In this document: in pieces, positions 41,205-50,639 of the stretch | How positions within the stretch are numbered: the stretch's first letter is position 1 | How the letters are laid out: each line of letters begins with the position of its first letter | DNA from: an uncultured Collinsella sp. | GTDB lineage: Bacteria > Actinomycetota > Coriobacteriia > Coriobacteriales > Coriobacteriaceae | Length of the DNA: 64,000 bases | Direction of reading: 5' to 3' | Assembly (NCBI GenBank): GCA_959599915.1 | Contig: CAUGJE010000007.1 | Location: 49,728-113,727 of the forward strand | Notes under the pieces: model-generated | What the model was told of the DNA's origin: nothing | Database searches by the model: none | What the model saw: the letters and a program-made list of their open reading frames with translations, nothing else | Translations under genes and position numbers: made by a program

Positions 41205-43238
41205 ATGATCCTCCTGGTCGACAAGATCGAAAAAAGCTTCGGCGCACGTGTCCTCTTTAGCGGCGCGTCCTTCCAGATCAACCCCGGCGAGCGTTTTGCG
41301 CTCGTGGGACCCAACGGCGCCGGCAAAACCACCATGCTCAAAATCATCATGGGAATCGACAGCCCCGACGCCGGCCAGGTCCAGTACGCAAAAGACTGCC
41401 AGGTGGGCTACCTAGAGCAGGAAACTAATCTGGAACAAAAGGACACCACCATCCTCGCCGAGGTCATGGCCGCCGCCAAGGAAATCCGCCGCATGGGCGA
41501 GCGCGCTAACGAGCTGCAGGCCCAAATCACCGAGCTCTCCGAGCAGGGCAAGGACGTCGACGCACTCCTCAACGAGTACGGCCAGGTCCAGGACCGCTTT
41601 GAGCACCTGGGCGGCTACGAGCTCGAGAGCAACGCCCGCAAAATCCTGTCCGGCCTGGGCTTTAAGGTCACCGACTTTGAGCGCCCGTGCTCCGAGTTCT
41701 CGGGCGGCTGGCAGATGCGCATCGCGCTCGCCAAGCTCTTCCTGCGCCATCCCGACCTGCTGCTTCTGGACGAGCCCACTAACCACCTGGACCTCGAAAG
41801 CGTCCAGTGGCTGCGCGGCTTTATAGCCAACTATGACGGCGCCGTCCTCATCGTCAGCCACGACCGCGCCTTCATGGACGCTTGCGTCGACCACGTCGCC
41901 GCACTCGAAAATCGTCGCGTGACCACTTACACCGGCAACTACAGCAGCTACCTCAAGCAGCGCGAGGACAACCTTGAGCAGATGCGCGCCAAGCGCGCCG
42001 CCCAGGAGCGCGACATCGCCCACATGCAGGTCTTCGTCGACAAGTTCCGCTACAAGCCCACCAAGGCAGCCCAGGCCCAGGAGCGCATCCGCAAGATCGA
42101 GCAGATCAAAAAGGAGCTTGTCATCCTACCCGAGGGCCACAAGCACATCGACTTTAAGTTCCCTGACCCACCGCGCTCCGGCGATATGGTCGTGGGCCTG
42201 GAGGGCGTCTCCAAGTCCTACGGCAACAAACACATCTACAGCGATATCGACCTCAAGCTCTACCGCGGCGAGCACGTGGCGCTCGTCGGCCCCAACGGCG
42301 CCGGCAAGTCCACGCTCATGAAGATCATCGCCGGACTGGAGCCGCCCACCACCGGCACCCGGGACCTGGGCACCAACGTAGGCGTAGCCTACTACGCCCA
42401 GCACGCACTCGAGGGCATGACCGAGTCCAATACCGTCCTGCAAGAGATTGACACCGTCACGCCCAAGTGGACCGTGCCGCAGCAGCGCAGCCTGCTGGGC
42501 GCCTTCCTGTTTAGCGACAACGACGCAATCGAAAAGCAGGTCCGCGTCCTCTCCGGCGGCGAAAAGGCGCGTCTGGCCCTGGCCAAGATGCTCGTGGCCC
42601 CCGAGGCGCTCCTGTGTCTGGACGAGCCCACCAACCACCTGGACATCGACTCAGTGGACATGCTCGAGAACGCCCTGCAGAACTTCCCCGGCACCATTGT
42701 GCTGATCAGCCACGACGAGCACTTGGTGCGCGCCGTGGCCAACCGTATCATCGACATCCGCGACGGCAAGGTCACGGTCTACGACGGCGACTACGACTAC
42801 TACCTCTACAAGCGCGAGGACCTCGCAGCCCGCGCCGCCGCCGAGGCGTCCACGGAGAGCACGCCTGTCGCGGCCAAGTCCACCAAAGCCAGCGCCGCCC
42901 AGGCCGACACCCCCGCCGCGACGTCTAAGCCTGCCGAGGGCAAAAAGACCAAGGAGCAAAAGCGCGCCGAAGCCCAGGCCCGCGCCGCGCTCAACAAAAA
43001 GCTCAAGGGCGTGCGCAACCAGCTCAAGAAGATCGAGACGGAGCTCGACAAAAAGCGCGCCCGCTATGACGAGCTTATGGAATTGATGGCGAGCGAAGAG
43101 CTTTATGCCGATCAAGACAAGTTCAACGCCGCGCTGGGGGAATATAACGGGCTTAAGCAAGAGCTGCCCAAGCTCGAGGACGAATGGCTGGAGCTTTCCA
43201 CCCAAATCGAAGAGGAGACCGCGCGTGAATTCTCGTAA
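41205..43238 (+). CDS. ABC-F family ATP-binding protein
   Basis: 677 residues with two ABC domains and no membrane segments. Walker A motifs are GPNGAGKTTMLK near 35 and GPNGAGKSTLMK near 365. Signatures are FSGGWQMRIALA and LSGGEKARLALA, and Walker B motifs LLLLDEPTNHLDLES and LCLDEPTNHLDIDS. The linker between them is basic (KFRYKPTKAAQAQERIRKIEQ). A C-terminal Ala/Lys-rich linker and coiled coil (KLKGVRNQLKKIETELDKKRA) resembles Uup/YdiF. ABC-F proteins act on the ribosome to relieve stalling or protect against antibiotics; which applies is unclear. The small membrane gene starts inside its 3' end. Confidence 0.93.
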   Translation: MILLVDKIEKSFGARVLFSGASFQINPGERFALVGPNGAGKTTMLKIIMGIDSPDAGQVQYAKDCQVGYLEQETNLEQKDTTILAEVMAAAKEIRRMGERANELQAQITELSEQGKDVDALLNEYGQVQDRFEHLGGYELESNARKILSGLGFKVTDFERPCSEFSGGWQMRIALAKLFLRHPDLLLLDEPTNHLDLESVQWLRGFIANYDGAVLIVSHDRAFMDACVDHVAALENRRVTTYTGNYSSYLKQREDNLEQMRAKRAAQERDIAHMQVFVDKFRYKPTKAAQAQERIRKIEQIKKELVILPEGHKHIDFKFPDPPRSGDMVVGLEGVSKSYGNKHIYSDIDLKLYRGEHVALVGPNGAGKSTLMKIIAGLEPPTTGTRDLGTNVGVAYYAQHALEGMTESNTVLQEIDTVTPKWTVPQQRSLLGAFLFSDNDAIEKQVRVLSGGEKARLALAKMLVAPEALLCLDEPTNHLDIDSVDMLENALQNFPGTIVLISHDEHLVRAVANRIIDIRDGKVTVYDGDYDYYLYKREDLAARAAAEASTESTPVAAKSTKASAAQADTPAATSKPAEGKKTKEQKRAEAQARAALNKKLKGVRNQLKKIETELDKKRARYDELMELMASEELYADQDKFNAALGEYNGLKQELPKLEDEWLELSTQIEEETAREFS

Positions 43239-43521
43239 GGCCGCTGCCGTGGCGATGAGCATCATCGCCATTGCTTGTCGCATCTGCGGCATCTTTATGA
43301 GCGCGATGACCGTGCTGCTGTGCTTTAGCGGCCTCACTGCCAAGCTGCAGATTGTGGGCTTCGTCGTTGAGCTTTCACGCGCACTGCCAAGCGCCATCGC
43401 CGGCTATGGCGTCATCACGTCGCCCTTTGGCGGTGTGTTCCGCCTGGATTACGCTATCGTGGCCGTCATTTTGTTTGTGGCCGATTACCTGCTCACGCGC
43501 GCCTCGCGTCGCGTCCGCTAG
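43225..43521 (+). CDS. Small membrane protein of unknown function
   Basis: 98 residues from GTG 43225, with AGGAG about 8 bp upstream, overlapping the ABC-F gene by 14 bp. Three hydrophobic segments (VAMSIIAIACRICGIFMSAMTVLLCF, AKLQIVGFVVELS, YAIVAVILFVADYLL) and a basic end TRASRRVR. No family recognised. It is followed after 9 bp by the M50 protease gene and probably co-transcribed with it. Confidence 0.7.
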   Translation: MNSRKAAAVAMSIIAIACRICGIFMSAMTVLLCFSGLTAKLQIVGFVVELSRALPSAIAGYGVITSPFGGVFRLDYAIVAVILFVADYLLTRASRRVR

Positions 43522-43530
43522 GGGAGCGCC

Positions 43531-44214
43531 ATGTCCAGCAGCTACCTCATGAACCTGCTCGCCAGCGCCGTTGCCGTCATCGTGGGCATCGTGATCCACG
43601 AGAGCGCACACGCCGCCGCGGCCTGGGCGCTCGGCGACAAGACGGCCCGTTCGCGCGGCCGCGTGTCGCTCAACCCGCTTAACCATATCGACCTGTTTGG
43701 CACCATCATCCTGCCGCTGCTCATGCTCGCGGCCGGCGGCCCGGTATTCGCCTTCGCCAAACCCGTGCCCGTCTACCTCAACAACCTCAAGCACCCCAAA
43801 CGCGACGAGGTCCTGGTGAGCGTGGCCGGCCCCGCGTCGAACATCGCACTCGCGTGCCTTGCCGCGGCACTCATGCACGTGGCGTACGGCAACCTCTATA
43901 CCGGCATGTCCTTTGCCACGGCGTCACAGATCATGAACTTCGGCGCCACGTTTATCGTGGTCAACCTGTCACTCGCGTTTTTTAACCTCATCCCGATCCC
44001 GCCGCTCGACGGCTCGTCGATCATCGTGCCGTTCCTCAAAGGCAAGGCGCTCGCCAACTACTACCGCCTGCAGCAATACGCCATGCCGATCCTTATCATC
44101 GTGCTGTACCTGCTGCCCATGTGGACAGGACTCGACGTGATTGGCCGCTATTTCGATGTTACCGTGTATCCACTTGCTGAGCAGCTGCTCAACTTCGCAA
44201 TCGCCGGCATCTAA
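43531..44214 (+). CDS. Site-2 protease (M50) family membrane metalloprotease
   Basis: 227 residues with about six membrane segments. The zinc motif HESAH (HExxH) is at about residue 26 and the third ligand lies in NLIPIPPLDGSSII near 155, the canonical M50 LDG motif. It is the short PDZ-free type common next to scpAB. Members cleave transmembrane proteins, for example in regulated intramembrane proteolysis; the substrate is unknown. Confidence 0.9.
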   Translation: MSSSYLMNLLASAVAVIVGIVIHESAHAAAAWALGDKTARSRGRVSLNPLNHIDLFGTIILPLLMLAAGGPVFAFAKPVPVYLNNLKHPKRDEVLVSVAGPASNIALACLAAALMHVAYGNLYTGMSFATASQIMNFGATFIVVNLSLAFFNLIPIPPLDGSSIIVPFLKGKALANYYRLQQYAMPILIIVLYLLPMWTGLDVIGRYFDVTVYPLAEQLLNFAIAGI

Positions 44215-44298
44215 GGTAAACTTACAGGTCGACCGTGCAAAACGGTCGTAACATGCACCCAAACCGCGCCGCGAAGGCGCCGTCAAAGGAGGTCGAAG

Positions 44299-45108
44299 AT
44301 GTCGTATCGCGTGTCGACGCAGGTCTACAGCGGACCTTTCGACCTGCTGCTGCAGCTGGTAACCCGACAAAAAGTAGATATCGGCGCCATCTCCATCAGC
44401 GAGGTGGCCGAGCAGTACCTTGCCGAGGCCGAGCGCATCGAGGCGCTGGACCTGGACGTGGCGAGCGACTTTCTGCTGGTCGCGGCAACTCTTTTGGACA
44501 TCAAGGCCGCCTCGCTGGTGCCCCAGGAGGCCCCGCGCAAGACAGACGACGATGACGAGGACGACGATGACCTCGAGGAACTCAGCGCGCTCGACGGCGA
44601 CGCCCTACGCGAGGTCCTGATCCAGCGCCTGATTGCCTACAAGCAGTTTAAGGGCGCGGCGGCAGCCCTTGGCGCCCGCATGCAGGCCGAAAGCCGCATG
44701 CATCCGCGCGTGGCCGGCCCCGACCCCGAGTTCTTGGGCCTTATGCCCGACTACCTGGCCGGCATTACCCTGCGCGGCCTCGCCGTCATCTGTGCCGACC
44801 TGGACGGCAAGCGCCAGACCTTCCTACTGGAAGCCGAGCACGTGGCGCCGCATCGCGTGCCGCTCGACCTGACCGTGGCCTCAGTCGACCGCTTTACCAT
44901 GACACACCAAACCTGCACCTTCCGTGAGCTGTTGGACGGCGACGCCACCACCGAGCAGCTCGTTGTCACCTTCCTGGCCATGCTCGAGCTCGCCAAGCGC
45001 GGCTCGCTCACGCTGAGCCAGGACGAGATCTTCGGAACCATCTGCATCAACCGAGTCGAGGGCGCCGAGGCATACGTGCCCGGCGAGGGCCCCGAGCTCA
45101 CCGAATAG
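44299..45108 (+). CDS. scpA: Segregation and condensation protein A
   Basis: 269-residue kleisin of the Smc-ScpAB complex that organises and segregates chromosomes. The N-terminal YSGPFDLLLQLVTRQKVDIGAISISEVAEQYL is the Smc-neck-binding region. An acidic stretch (DDDDEDDDDLEEL) follows, and the C-terminal winged helix covers VTFLAMLELAKRGSLTLSQDE. The start ATG 44299 has AAAGGAGG 7 bp upstream. An 84-bp gap separates it from the protease gene. Confidence 0.95.
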   Translation: MSYRVSTQVYSGPFDLLLQLVTRQKVDIGAISISEVAEQYLAEAERIEALDLDVASDFLLVAATLLDIKAASLVPQEAPRKTDDDDEDDDDLEELSALDGDALREVLIQRLIAYKQFKGAAAALGARMQAESRMHPRVAGPDPEFLGLMPDYLAGITLRGLAVICADLDGKRQTFLLEAEHVAPHRVPLDLTVASVDRFTMTHQTCTFRELLDGDATTEQLVVTFLAMLELAKRGSLTLSQDEIFGTICINRVEGAEAYVPGEGPELTE

Positions 45109-45119
45109 GAGCCGCAACC

Positions 45120-45824
45120 ATGTCAACCCTTTCCACGCTGGAGGCAAACAGCCTCAAAGGCGCCCTCGAGGCGCTGCTGCTGGTGTCGAGCGACCCCGTG
45201 AGCGCACCCGCGCTGGCAGGTGCGCTGGATATCGCCCCGGGCGAGTGCGCATCGCTGCTCGCCGAGCTCAAGGTTGAGTACGAAGAGGCCAATCGCGGCT
45301 TTCAGCTACGCGAGGTCGCTGGTGGCTGGCGCTTGTTTACGCATCCCGCCTACCACGACGTGGTCGAGGCCTATGTGCTGAGCTGGGACACGCAAAAGCT
45401 GTCGCAGGCGGCGCTCGAAACCCTGGCGGTCATCGCATACCACCAGCCCGTGACGCGCGAGGTGGTCAAGGGCATCCGTGGCGTCAATTCCGACGGCGTC
45501 ATCGCTTCGCTCGTGGACAAGGGCCTGGTGCGCGAGCTCGGCCGCGATCCCCAGCGCGGTCAGGCCATCATCTACGGCACGACCAACGCCTTCTTGGAAA
45601 AGTTCGGTCTACGCTCCACCCGCGACCTGCCCGATCTGGAGCAGTTTGCCCCCGACGAGCAGTCGCGTCAGTTTATCCGCGAGCGCCTGAGCGGCCGCAG
45701 CATTCAGTCCACGCTCGAGGAGCAGGCCGAGGACTTGGACGAAGAGCGCGAACTGCTCGATACCGATGTTGACGATGTTGAGGCAGTCGAGGGCTTGGAA
45801 ACCCTGGTCGTCGACGAGACCTAG
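45120..45824 (+). CDS. scpB: Segregation and condensation protein B
   Basis: 234 residues, two winged-helix domains binding ScpA. Recognisable text is LKGALEALLLVSSDPVSAPALAGAL at the start and SQAALETLAVIAYHQPVTREVVKGIRGVNSDGVIASLVDKGLV in the second domain, the most conserved ScpB stretch. An acidic tail (EEQAEDLDEERELLD) ends the protein. It follows scpA by 11 bp. Confidence 0.95.
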   Translation: MSTLSTLEANSLKGALEALLLVSSDPVSAPALAGALDIAPGECASLLAELKVEYEEANRGFQLREVAGGWRLFTHPAYHDVVEAYVLSWDTQKLSQAALETLAVIAYHQPVTREVVKGIRGVNSDGVIASLVDKGLVRELGRDPQRGQAIIYGTTNAFLEKFGLRSTRDLPDLEQFAPDEQSRQFIRERLSGRSIQSTLEEQAEDLDEERELLDTDVDDVEAVEGLETLVVDET

Positions 45825-45834
45825 GAGGATTTGC

Positions 45835-46797
45835 ATGACGAGGACTAACGAAGTAGGGGAGACGCGCGTCGTGGGCGCAGTACCCGCAACCGACGCCCAG
45901 CCCGTCTACCCGCATACCATGCGCCTGCAGCGCTTTTTGGCGCGCGCGGGCGTGGCGAGCCGACGCGGCTCGGAGGACCTGATGACCGCCGGCCGCGTGA
46001 CTGTTAACGGCGAGGTCGCGACCGAGCTGGGCACCAAGGTCGACGTCGACCGCGACCATATCGAGGTCGACGGCATGCCCGTCAAGCTCAACCAGGGCGC
46101 CGTGTACTTGATGCTCTACAAGCCGACCGGCTACCTCACCACCATGAGCGACCCGCAGGAGCGTGCTTGCGTGGCCGACCTGGTCCCCCGCGACCGCTTT
46201 CCGGGTCTGTTCCCGGTGGGCCGCCTGGACCGCGACACCACGGGCCTTTTGCTCTTTACTACCGACGGCGATCTGTCGCAGGATCTGCTGCACCCCAGCA
46301 AGCACGTCTACAAGACCTACCAGGCACTCGTGGACGGGCAGCTGACCGACCGCGATCTAGACCCGCTCCGCCGTGGCATCGAGCTCGACGACGGCCTGTG
46401 CCAGCCGGCAATCTGCCGTGTCATTAACGCGCGCGAGGCCGAAGCCGTGGCACCGCAAGGCGTCAAGCCCGGTACCACCGCCGTGGAGATCATCATCCGC
46501 GAGGGGCGCAAGAACCAGGTCAAGCGCATGCTGAGCAAGATCCATCATCCGGTAATCCGCCTGCATCGCTGCAACTTTGCCGGCCTGGAGCTCAAGGATG
46601 TGGCCAAGGGCTCGTGGCGCGAGCTCACCGACCGCGAGGTGCAGATCCTCAAGGCCGGCGGCATCCCGCCCAAGCAGGCGAGCGCCATGCGCAACGGCGG
46701 CAAGCCCCAAGACACGCCCGCCAGCCGCACGCGGCACCACGGCAGTCACGGCTCCGCACCCAAGCGCAACACCTACCGCGAGCGCTACACGGGCTAG
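45835..46797 (+). CDS. Pseudouridine synthase, RluB/RsuA family
   Basis: 320 residues from ATG 45835, with AGGAGG 8 bp before it. The N-terminal S4 domain reads MRLQRFLARAGVASRRGSEDLM. The catalytic domain has GRLDRDTTGLLLFTTDGDL with the essential Asp and REGRKNQVKRMLSKIHHPVIRL. A C-terminal basic/polar tail of about 45 residues follows (RTRHHGSHGSAPKRNTY). The family isomerises uridines in 23S or 16S rRNA; location beside scpB is typical of RluB. The tail is longer than usual. Confidence 0.93.
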   Translation: MTRTNEVGETRVVGAVPATDAQPVYPHTMRLQRFLARAGVASRRGSEDLMTAGRVTVNGEVATELGTKVDVDRDHIEVDGMPVKLNQGAVYLMLYKPTGYLTTMSDPQERACVADLVPRDRFPGLFPVGRLDRDTTGLLLFTTDGDLSQDLLHPSKHVYKTYQALVDGQLTDRDLDPLRRGIELDDGLCQPAICRVINAREAEAVAPQGVKPGTTAVEIIIREGRKNQVKRMLSKIHHPVIRLHRCNFAGLELKDVAKGSWRELTDREVQILKAGGIPPKQASAMRNGGKPQDTPASRTRHHGSHGSAPKRNTYRERYTG

Positions 46798-46863
46798 GCA
46801 ACCCGCCGCGCCCCAACGCTCGCGAACCATACCAGCACGTAAACCATCGAAAGGAAGCATTGC

Positions 46864-47550
46864 ATGATCGTCGCCATCGACGGCCCCGCCGGTTCCGGCA
46901 AGTCTACCATCGCCAAGGAGATCGCCCGTCAGCTTGGCTTTAACAAGCTCGACACGGGCGCCATGTATCGCGCCGTCACCTTCGCCGCGCTCGACCGCGG
47001 TATCGACCTGGACGACGAGGCGGCCATCGACGCCCTCGCCGAGCAGATCGAGATTCGCTTTACCAACGGTACCGGCGAGGACACGCGCCTGACCATTGAC
47101 GGCCAGGACGCTTCGGCCGCCATTCGTACCCCGCAGGTCGACGCCAACGTGTCCAAAATCTCGGCCTACCCAGGCGTACGCGCTGCCATGCTCATCCACC
47201 AGCGCCGCGCCGCCGAGGACCGCGACATCGTTGCCGAGGGTCGCGACATCGGCACCGTCGTGTTCCCCAACGCGCAGGTCAAGGTGTTTCTAACCGCCGA
47301 CCCGCGTGAGCGCGCCCGCCGCCGCGTGCTGCAACGCCACCAAAACGACGCCCAGCCGCTTACTGCCGAGCAGCTCGAGGCCGAGGTCGATGAGACCCTC
47401 GACGCCCTCAAGCAGCGCGACAAGCTCGACAGTAGTCGCGAGGTCGCCCCGCTCGTGCCCGCCGAGGACGCCGTGCACATCGACTCCACCGCCCACACCA
47501 TCGACGAGGTCGTTCGTATCATCGAGGACCTCATCAACCAAAGGAGGTAG
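46864..47550 (+). CDS. cmk: Cytidylate kinase
   Basis: 228 residues. The P-loop is IDGPAGSGKSTIAKEIA at residue 5, then LDTGAMYRAVTFAALD, and GRDIGTVVFPNAQVKVFLTADPRERARRR holds the CMP-binding and lid region. It phosphorylates CMP/dCMP. AAAGGAAG lies before ATG 46864, and plsC follows 3 bp after the stop. Confidence 0.96.
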   Translation: MIVAIDGPAGSGKSTIAKEIARQLGFNKLDTGAMYRAVTFAALDRGIDLDDEAAIDALAEQIEIRFTNGTGEDTRLTIDGQDASAAIRTPQVDANVSKISAYPGVRAAMLIHQRRAAEDRDIVAEGRDIGTVVFPNAQVKVFLTADPRERARRRVLQRHQNDAQPLTAEQLEAEVDETLDALKQRDKLDSSREVAPLVPAEDAVHIDSTAHTIDEVVRIIEDLINQRR

Positions 47551-47553
47551 CCC

Positions 47554-48282
47554 ATGCGCCTGTTTAAGCAGACGCCCGAGGACTATTACAACGCCCCCTA
47601 CGCCGAGTTTCCAGCGCTGATCCGCGGCACCGTCGTCGTAGTCATGGCCATCCTTTGGGCTTTCTCCAAGCTCATGTGGCGCTGGAAGGTCGAGGACGCC
47701 AATCTTCTGTTTGAGCGCCAGGAAGGCCGCGGCAGCGTGGTCATCTGCAACCACACCTCGATGGCCGAGCTCCTGGCCGTGGAGACGGCGCTGTTCTTTG
47801 GGGGCCGCCGCATTCGCCCCATCTTTAAGTCCGAGTTCGCCAAGAGCAAGATTGTGCGCTGGGCCTTTAGCCGCGTGGGCGGCATCCCCGTGGAGCGTGG
47901 TACTGCCGATATGAAGTGCTTGCGTGCCGCCCAGCATGCGCTGCAGCGCGGCGAGGACGTTCTGATCTTCCCCGAGGGCACGCGCATCCGCTCGCGCGAG
48001 ATCAAGCCCGAGGTCCACGGCGGCTTTGCGCTCATCGCCCAGATGGGCAAGGCGCCCGTCAACCCGCTCGCCATCTGTGGCTGGTCCGACATCACGCCCG
48101 CGGGCAAAAAGCTCATGCGTCCCAAGAAGTGCTGGATTCGTGCCGGCAAGGCCGTCTCACTTTCCGACGCACCGGCCGGGCTTAAACGCACGGAGCGCTT
48201 GGCCTGGTTTGAATCCGAGGCCATGAACCGCGTCTACGCCATGCGAGACGAGCTGTGCGCCGAGCATCCGGGCAGGTTCTAG
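47554..48282 (+). CDS. 1-acyl-sn-glycerol-3-phosphate acyltransferase (PlsC family) with Glu in place of the catalytic Asp
   Basis: 242 residues with one N-terminal hydrophobic segment (GTVVVVMAILWAFSKLMW). The acyltransferase blocks are SVVICNHTSMAELLAV (block 1), GGIPVERGTADMK (block 2) and LIFPEGTRIRSREI (block 3). Block 1 is normally HX4D; here it is HTSMAE, i.e. HX4E. The other blocks are normal, so the enzyme may still acylate lysophosphatidate or use another acceptor. It sits between cmk and ispH, a usual place for plsC; plsY and gpsA are 4 kb downstream. Confidence 0.85.
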   Translation: MRLFKQTPEDYYNAPYAEFPALIRGTVVVVMAILWAFSKLMWRWKVEDANLLFERQEGRGSVVICNHTSMAELLAVETALFFGGRRIRPIFKSEFAKSKIVRWAFSRVGGIPVERGTADMKCLRAAQHALQRGEDVLIFPEGTRIRSREIKPEVHGGFALIAQMGKAPVNPLAICGWSDITPAGKKLMRPKKCWIRAGKAVSLSDAPAGLKRTERLAWFESEAMNRVYAMRDELCAEHPGRF

Positions 48283-48284
48283 CC

Positions 48285-49184
48285 ATGAGCGAGAACGTGA
48301 CGAACACCGCCGCGGCTACGTCCGACCAGGCAACCGCGCCGACAATCGAGATCGCCGCCCACGCCGGCACTTGCTACGGCGTACAGCGTGCGCTCGATAT
48401 GGCGCTGGCGGCCGCGCCGCAGGCAGGAGAGTGCACTCAGGTCCATACCTTGGGTCCGCTCATCCATAACCCCATCGTGGTACGCGAGCTCGCTGAGGCA
48501 GGCGTTGGCTTGGCCGAAACCCTGGACGACGCAGCAACCGGCACCGTGATCATCCGCGCCCACGGCGTGGTGCCGCAGGTCATCGATGCTGCCCGCAAGC
48601 GCGGCCTCAACGTGATCGACGCCACCTGCCCTTACGTCAAGAAGGTCCACGTGGCCGCCGAGCGGCTGGTGCGCGAGGGCTATCGCGTACTCGTCGTGGG
48701 TGAGCCGGGGCATCCCGAGGTCGAGGGCATTCTGGGTCACGCCGGCGATGACGCGCAGGTCGTGAGCTGTGCCGCCGACGCCAACGCCTTGTCGCTCAAG
48801 GGCAAGGTGGGCCTCGTCGTGCAGACCACCCAGACCGCGCAGAACCTCGCCGAGGTTGTGGCTGCCATCACCCCGCGCGTGCAGGAACTACGCGTGATCA
48901 ACACCATCTGCGCAGCCACGAGCGAGCGCCAGCAGGCAGCCGCCGCACTTGCTAACCGCTGCGACTGCATGGTCGTCGTGGGCGGCAAGAACTCGGGCAA
49001 CACGCGCCGCCTGGCGCAGATTTGCGCAGACGCCTGCGAGCGCACGTATCACATCGAGGAAGCTTCCGAGCTCCAAGCCGCGTGGTTTACCGACGCTCAC
49101 CACATCGGCATCACCGCCGGAGCCTCCACCCCGCAAGAACACATCGAGCGCGCCGTCGAGCGCATCAAGGAGCTTTGCCGCTAA
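48285..49184 (+). CDS. ispH: 4-hydroxy-3-methylbut-2-enyl diphosphate reductase
   Basis: 299 residues from ATG 48285, 2 bp after plsC. This is the last step of the MEP isoprenoid pathway, giving IPP and DMAPP with a [4Fe-4S] cluster. Three cluster cysteines are visible in AGTCYGVQRAL, IDATCPYVKKVH and INTICAATSERQ, with substrate-binding VHTLGPLIHNP and HGVVPQV. The C-terminal HHIGITAGASTPQEHIE is diagnostic. Confidence 0.96.
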   Translation: MSENVTNTAAATSDQATAPTIEIAAHAGTCYGVQRALDMALAAAPQAGECTQVHTLGPLIHNPIVVRELAEAGVGLAETLDDAATGTVIIRAHGVVPQVIDAARKRGLNVIDATCPYVKKVHVAAERLVREGYRVLVVGEPGHPEVEGILGHAGDDAQVVSCAADANALSLKGKVGLVVQTTQTAQNLAEVVAAITPRVQELRVINTICAATSERQQAAAALANRCDCMVVVGGKNSGNTRRLAQICADACERTYHIEEASELQAAWFTDAHHIGITAGASTPQEHIERAVERIKELCR

Positions 49185-49186
49185 CC

Positions 49187-50629
49187 ATGGACCAGACCGT
49201 ACCCGCATACGCCGCCGAGGTGGCCGATTACGGGCGCAGCCGCGACCCCGAGCCGGGTGAGGGCGCGCTCGTCAAGAACGTGCGTCCCGAATCGCCCGCA
49301 TGGGATGTGGGTATTGAGCCGGGCATGCGCGTGCTCACGGTCAATGGCGAGCAGCTTACCGACATGATCGTTTGGCTCTGGGAGGCCGACGATGATACCG
49401 TCGACCTCGAGGTTTTCGACCCGCGCGACGGCACCGTCACCCCCGTCGAGCTCGACCGCTTTCCCGGCGAGGATTGGGGTTTGGAGTTCGATGGCCCCAT
49501 CTTCGACGGCATGCGTACCTGCGTCAACGCCTGCGTGTTCTGCTTTATGACCATGCTCCCCAAGGGCGGCCGCTCCACGCTCTATATTCGCGACGACGAC
49601 TATCGCCTAAGCTTTTTGCAAGGCAACTTTGTCACGCTTACGAACCTCACCGACGAGGACGTGCAAAACGTCATCCAGCGCAACATGAGTCCCATGAACG
49701 TGTCGGTCCACGCTGTGAGCCCCGACGTCCGCCGTCGTATGATGGGCCGTAACGCCCAGCGAGGCATGGACGTACTCGAGACCATCATGGCCGCCGGCAT
49801 CGAGATTCACGCGCAGATCGTGTTGTGCCCCGGCATGAACGACGGCGAGGAGCTGGAAAAGACCCTGCGCTTTTGCGAGGAGCACGAGCAAATCACAAGC
49901 CTGGGCATTGTGCCGCTTGGTTTTACCAAACACCAAAACCGCTTTAGCTGGTCATACAGCGACAAGCCCGAACTGGCGCGCGAGACCATTGCCATGATCC
50001 GTCCCTACCAGGATCGTGCCTACGAACGCTTTGGCCGCCACACCTTCCAGATGAGCGACGAGTTCTATCTGGACGCCGGCATCGATCCTCCCGAGGCAGA
50101 CTTTTACGACGGCTATCCGCAGTACTACGACGGCATCGGCATGATCCGCTCGTATCTGGACGAGACCGACGACGTGCTGACTACCGATGCCGAGCGACTG
50201 GCCCGCGTCCGCGAGGCCATCGCCGCCCGTGGCCAGCACCTGATGTGCCTCTCGGGCGCCAGCGCGCGAGACACCGTGGCACGCTTTTTGGAGTCGCCGC
50301 ATGGTCTCGGCGGCACCGTCACAGCCATCAAGAACCGCTACTTTGGCGGCAACGTGGACGTGACCGGCCTCATCGTCGCGTGTGACATTCTGGAGCAGCT
50401 GCCCCAAGATCTGTCGGGGGTTATGCTCTTTGTGCCTAAGCTCATGTTCAACGCTGACGGCATGACGCTTGACGAGTATCATCGTGACGATTTACTCGCA
50501 AGCCTTACCAGTCGCGGCGCCGAGGTTCATGTGGTGTCGACCATGCCGCATGAGCTGCTCGATACCCTGGAGCACATCCTTGGCATTGTGCCTGCCGACT
50601 CTACTAATACCACTGACCCTACCCATTAA
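49187..50629 (+). CDS. PDZ-radical SAM-DUF512 protein
   Basis: 480 residues from ATG 49187. A PDZ-like domain at residues 20-75 (VRPESPAWDVGIEPGMRVLTVNG) is followed by a radical SAM core with TCVNACVFCFMTMLPKG (CxxxCxxC) and DYRLSFLQGNFVTLTN, then a DUF512 region containing IVPLGFTKHQNRFSW and the SGASARD and LIVACDIL segments. This architecture is common upstream of der in Clostridia and Coriobacteria; its substrate is not known. It starts 2 bp after ispH. Confidence 0.92.
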   Translation: MDQTVPAYAAEVADYGRSRDPEPGEGALVKNVRPESPAWDVGIEPGMRVLTVNGEQLTDMIVWLWEADDDTVDLEVFDPRDGTVTPVELDRFPGEDWGLEFDGPIFDGMRTCVNACVFCFMTMLPKGGRSTLYIRDDDYRLSFLQGNFVTLTNLTDEDVQNVIQRNMSPMNVSVHAVSPDVRRRMMGRNAQRGMDVLETIMAAGIEIHAQIVLCPGMNDGEELEKTLRFCEEHEQITSLGIVPLGFTKHQNRFSWSYSDKPELARETIAMIRPYQDRAYERFGRHTFQMSDEFYLDAGIDPPEADFYDGYPQYYDGIGMIRSYLDETDDVLTTDAERLARVREAIAARGQHLMCLSGASARDTVARFLESPHGLGGTVTAIKNRYFGGNVDVTGLIVACDILEQLPQDLSGVMLFVPKLMFNADGMTLDEYHRDDLLASLTSRGAEVHVVSTMPHELLDTLEHILGIVPADSTNTTDPTH

Positions 50630-50639
50630 AGGAGAGCAG

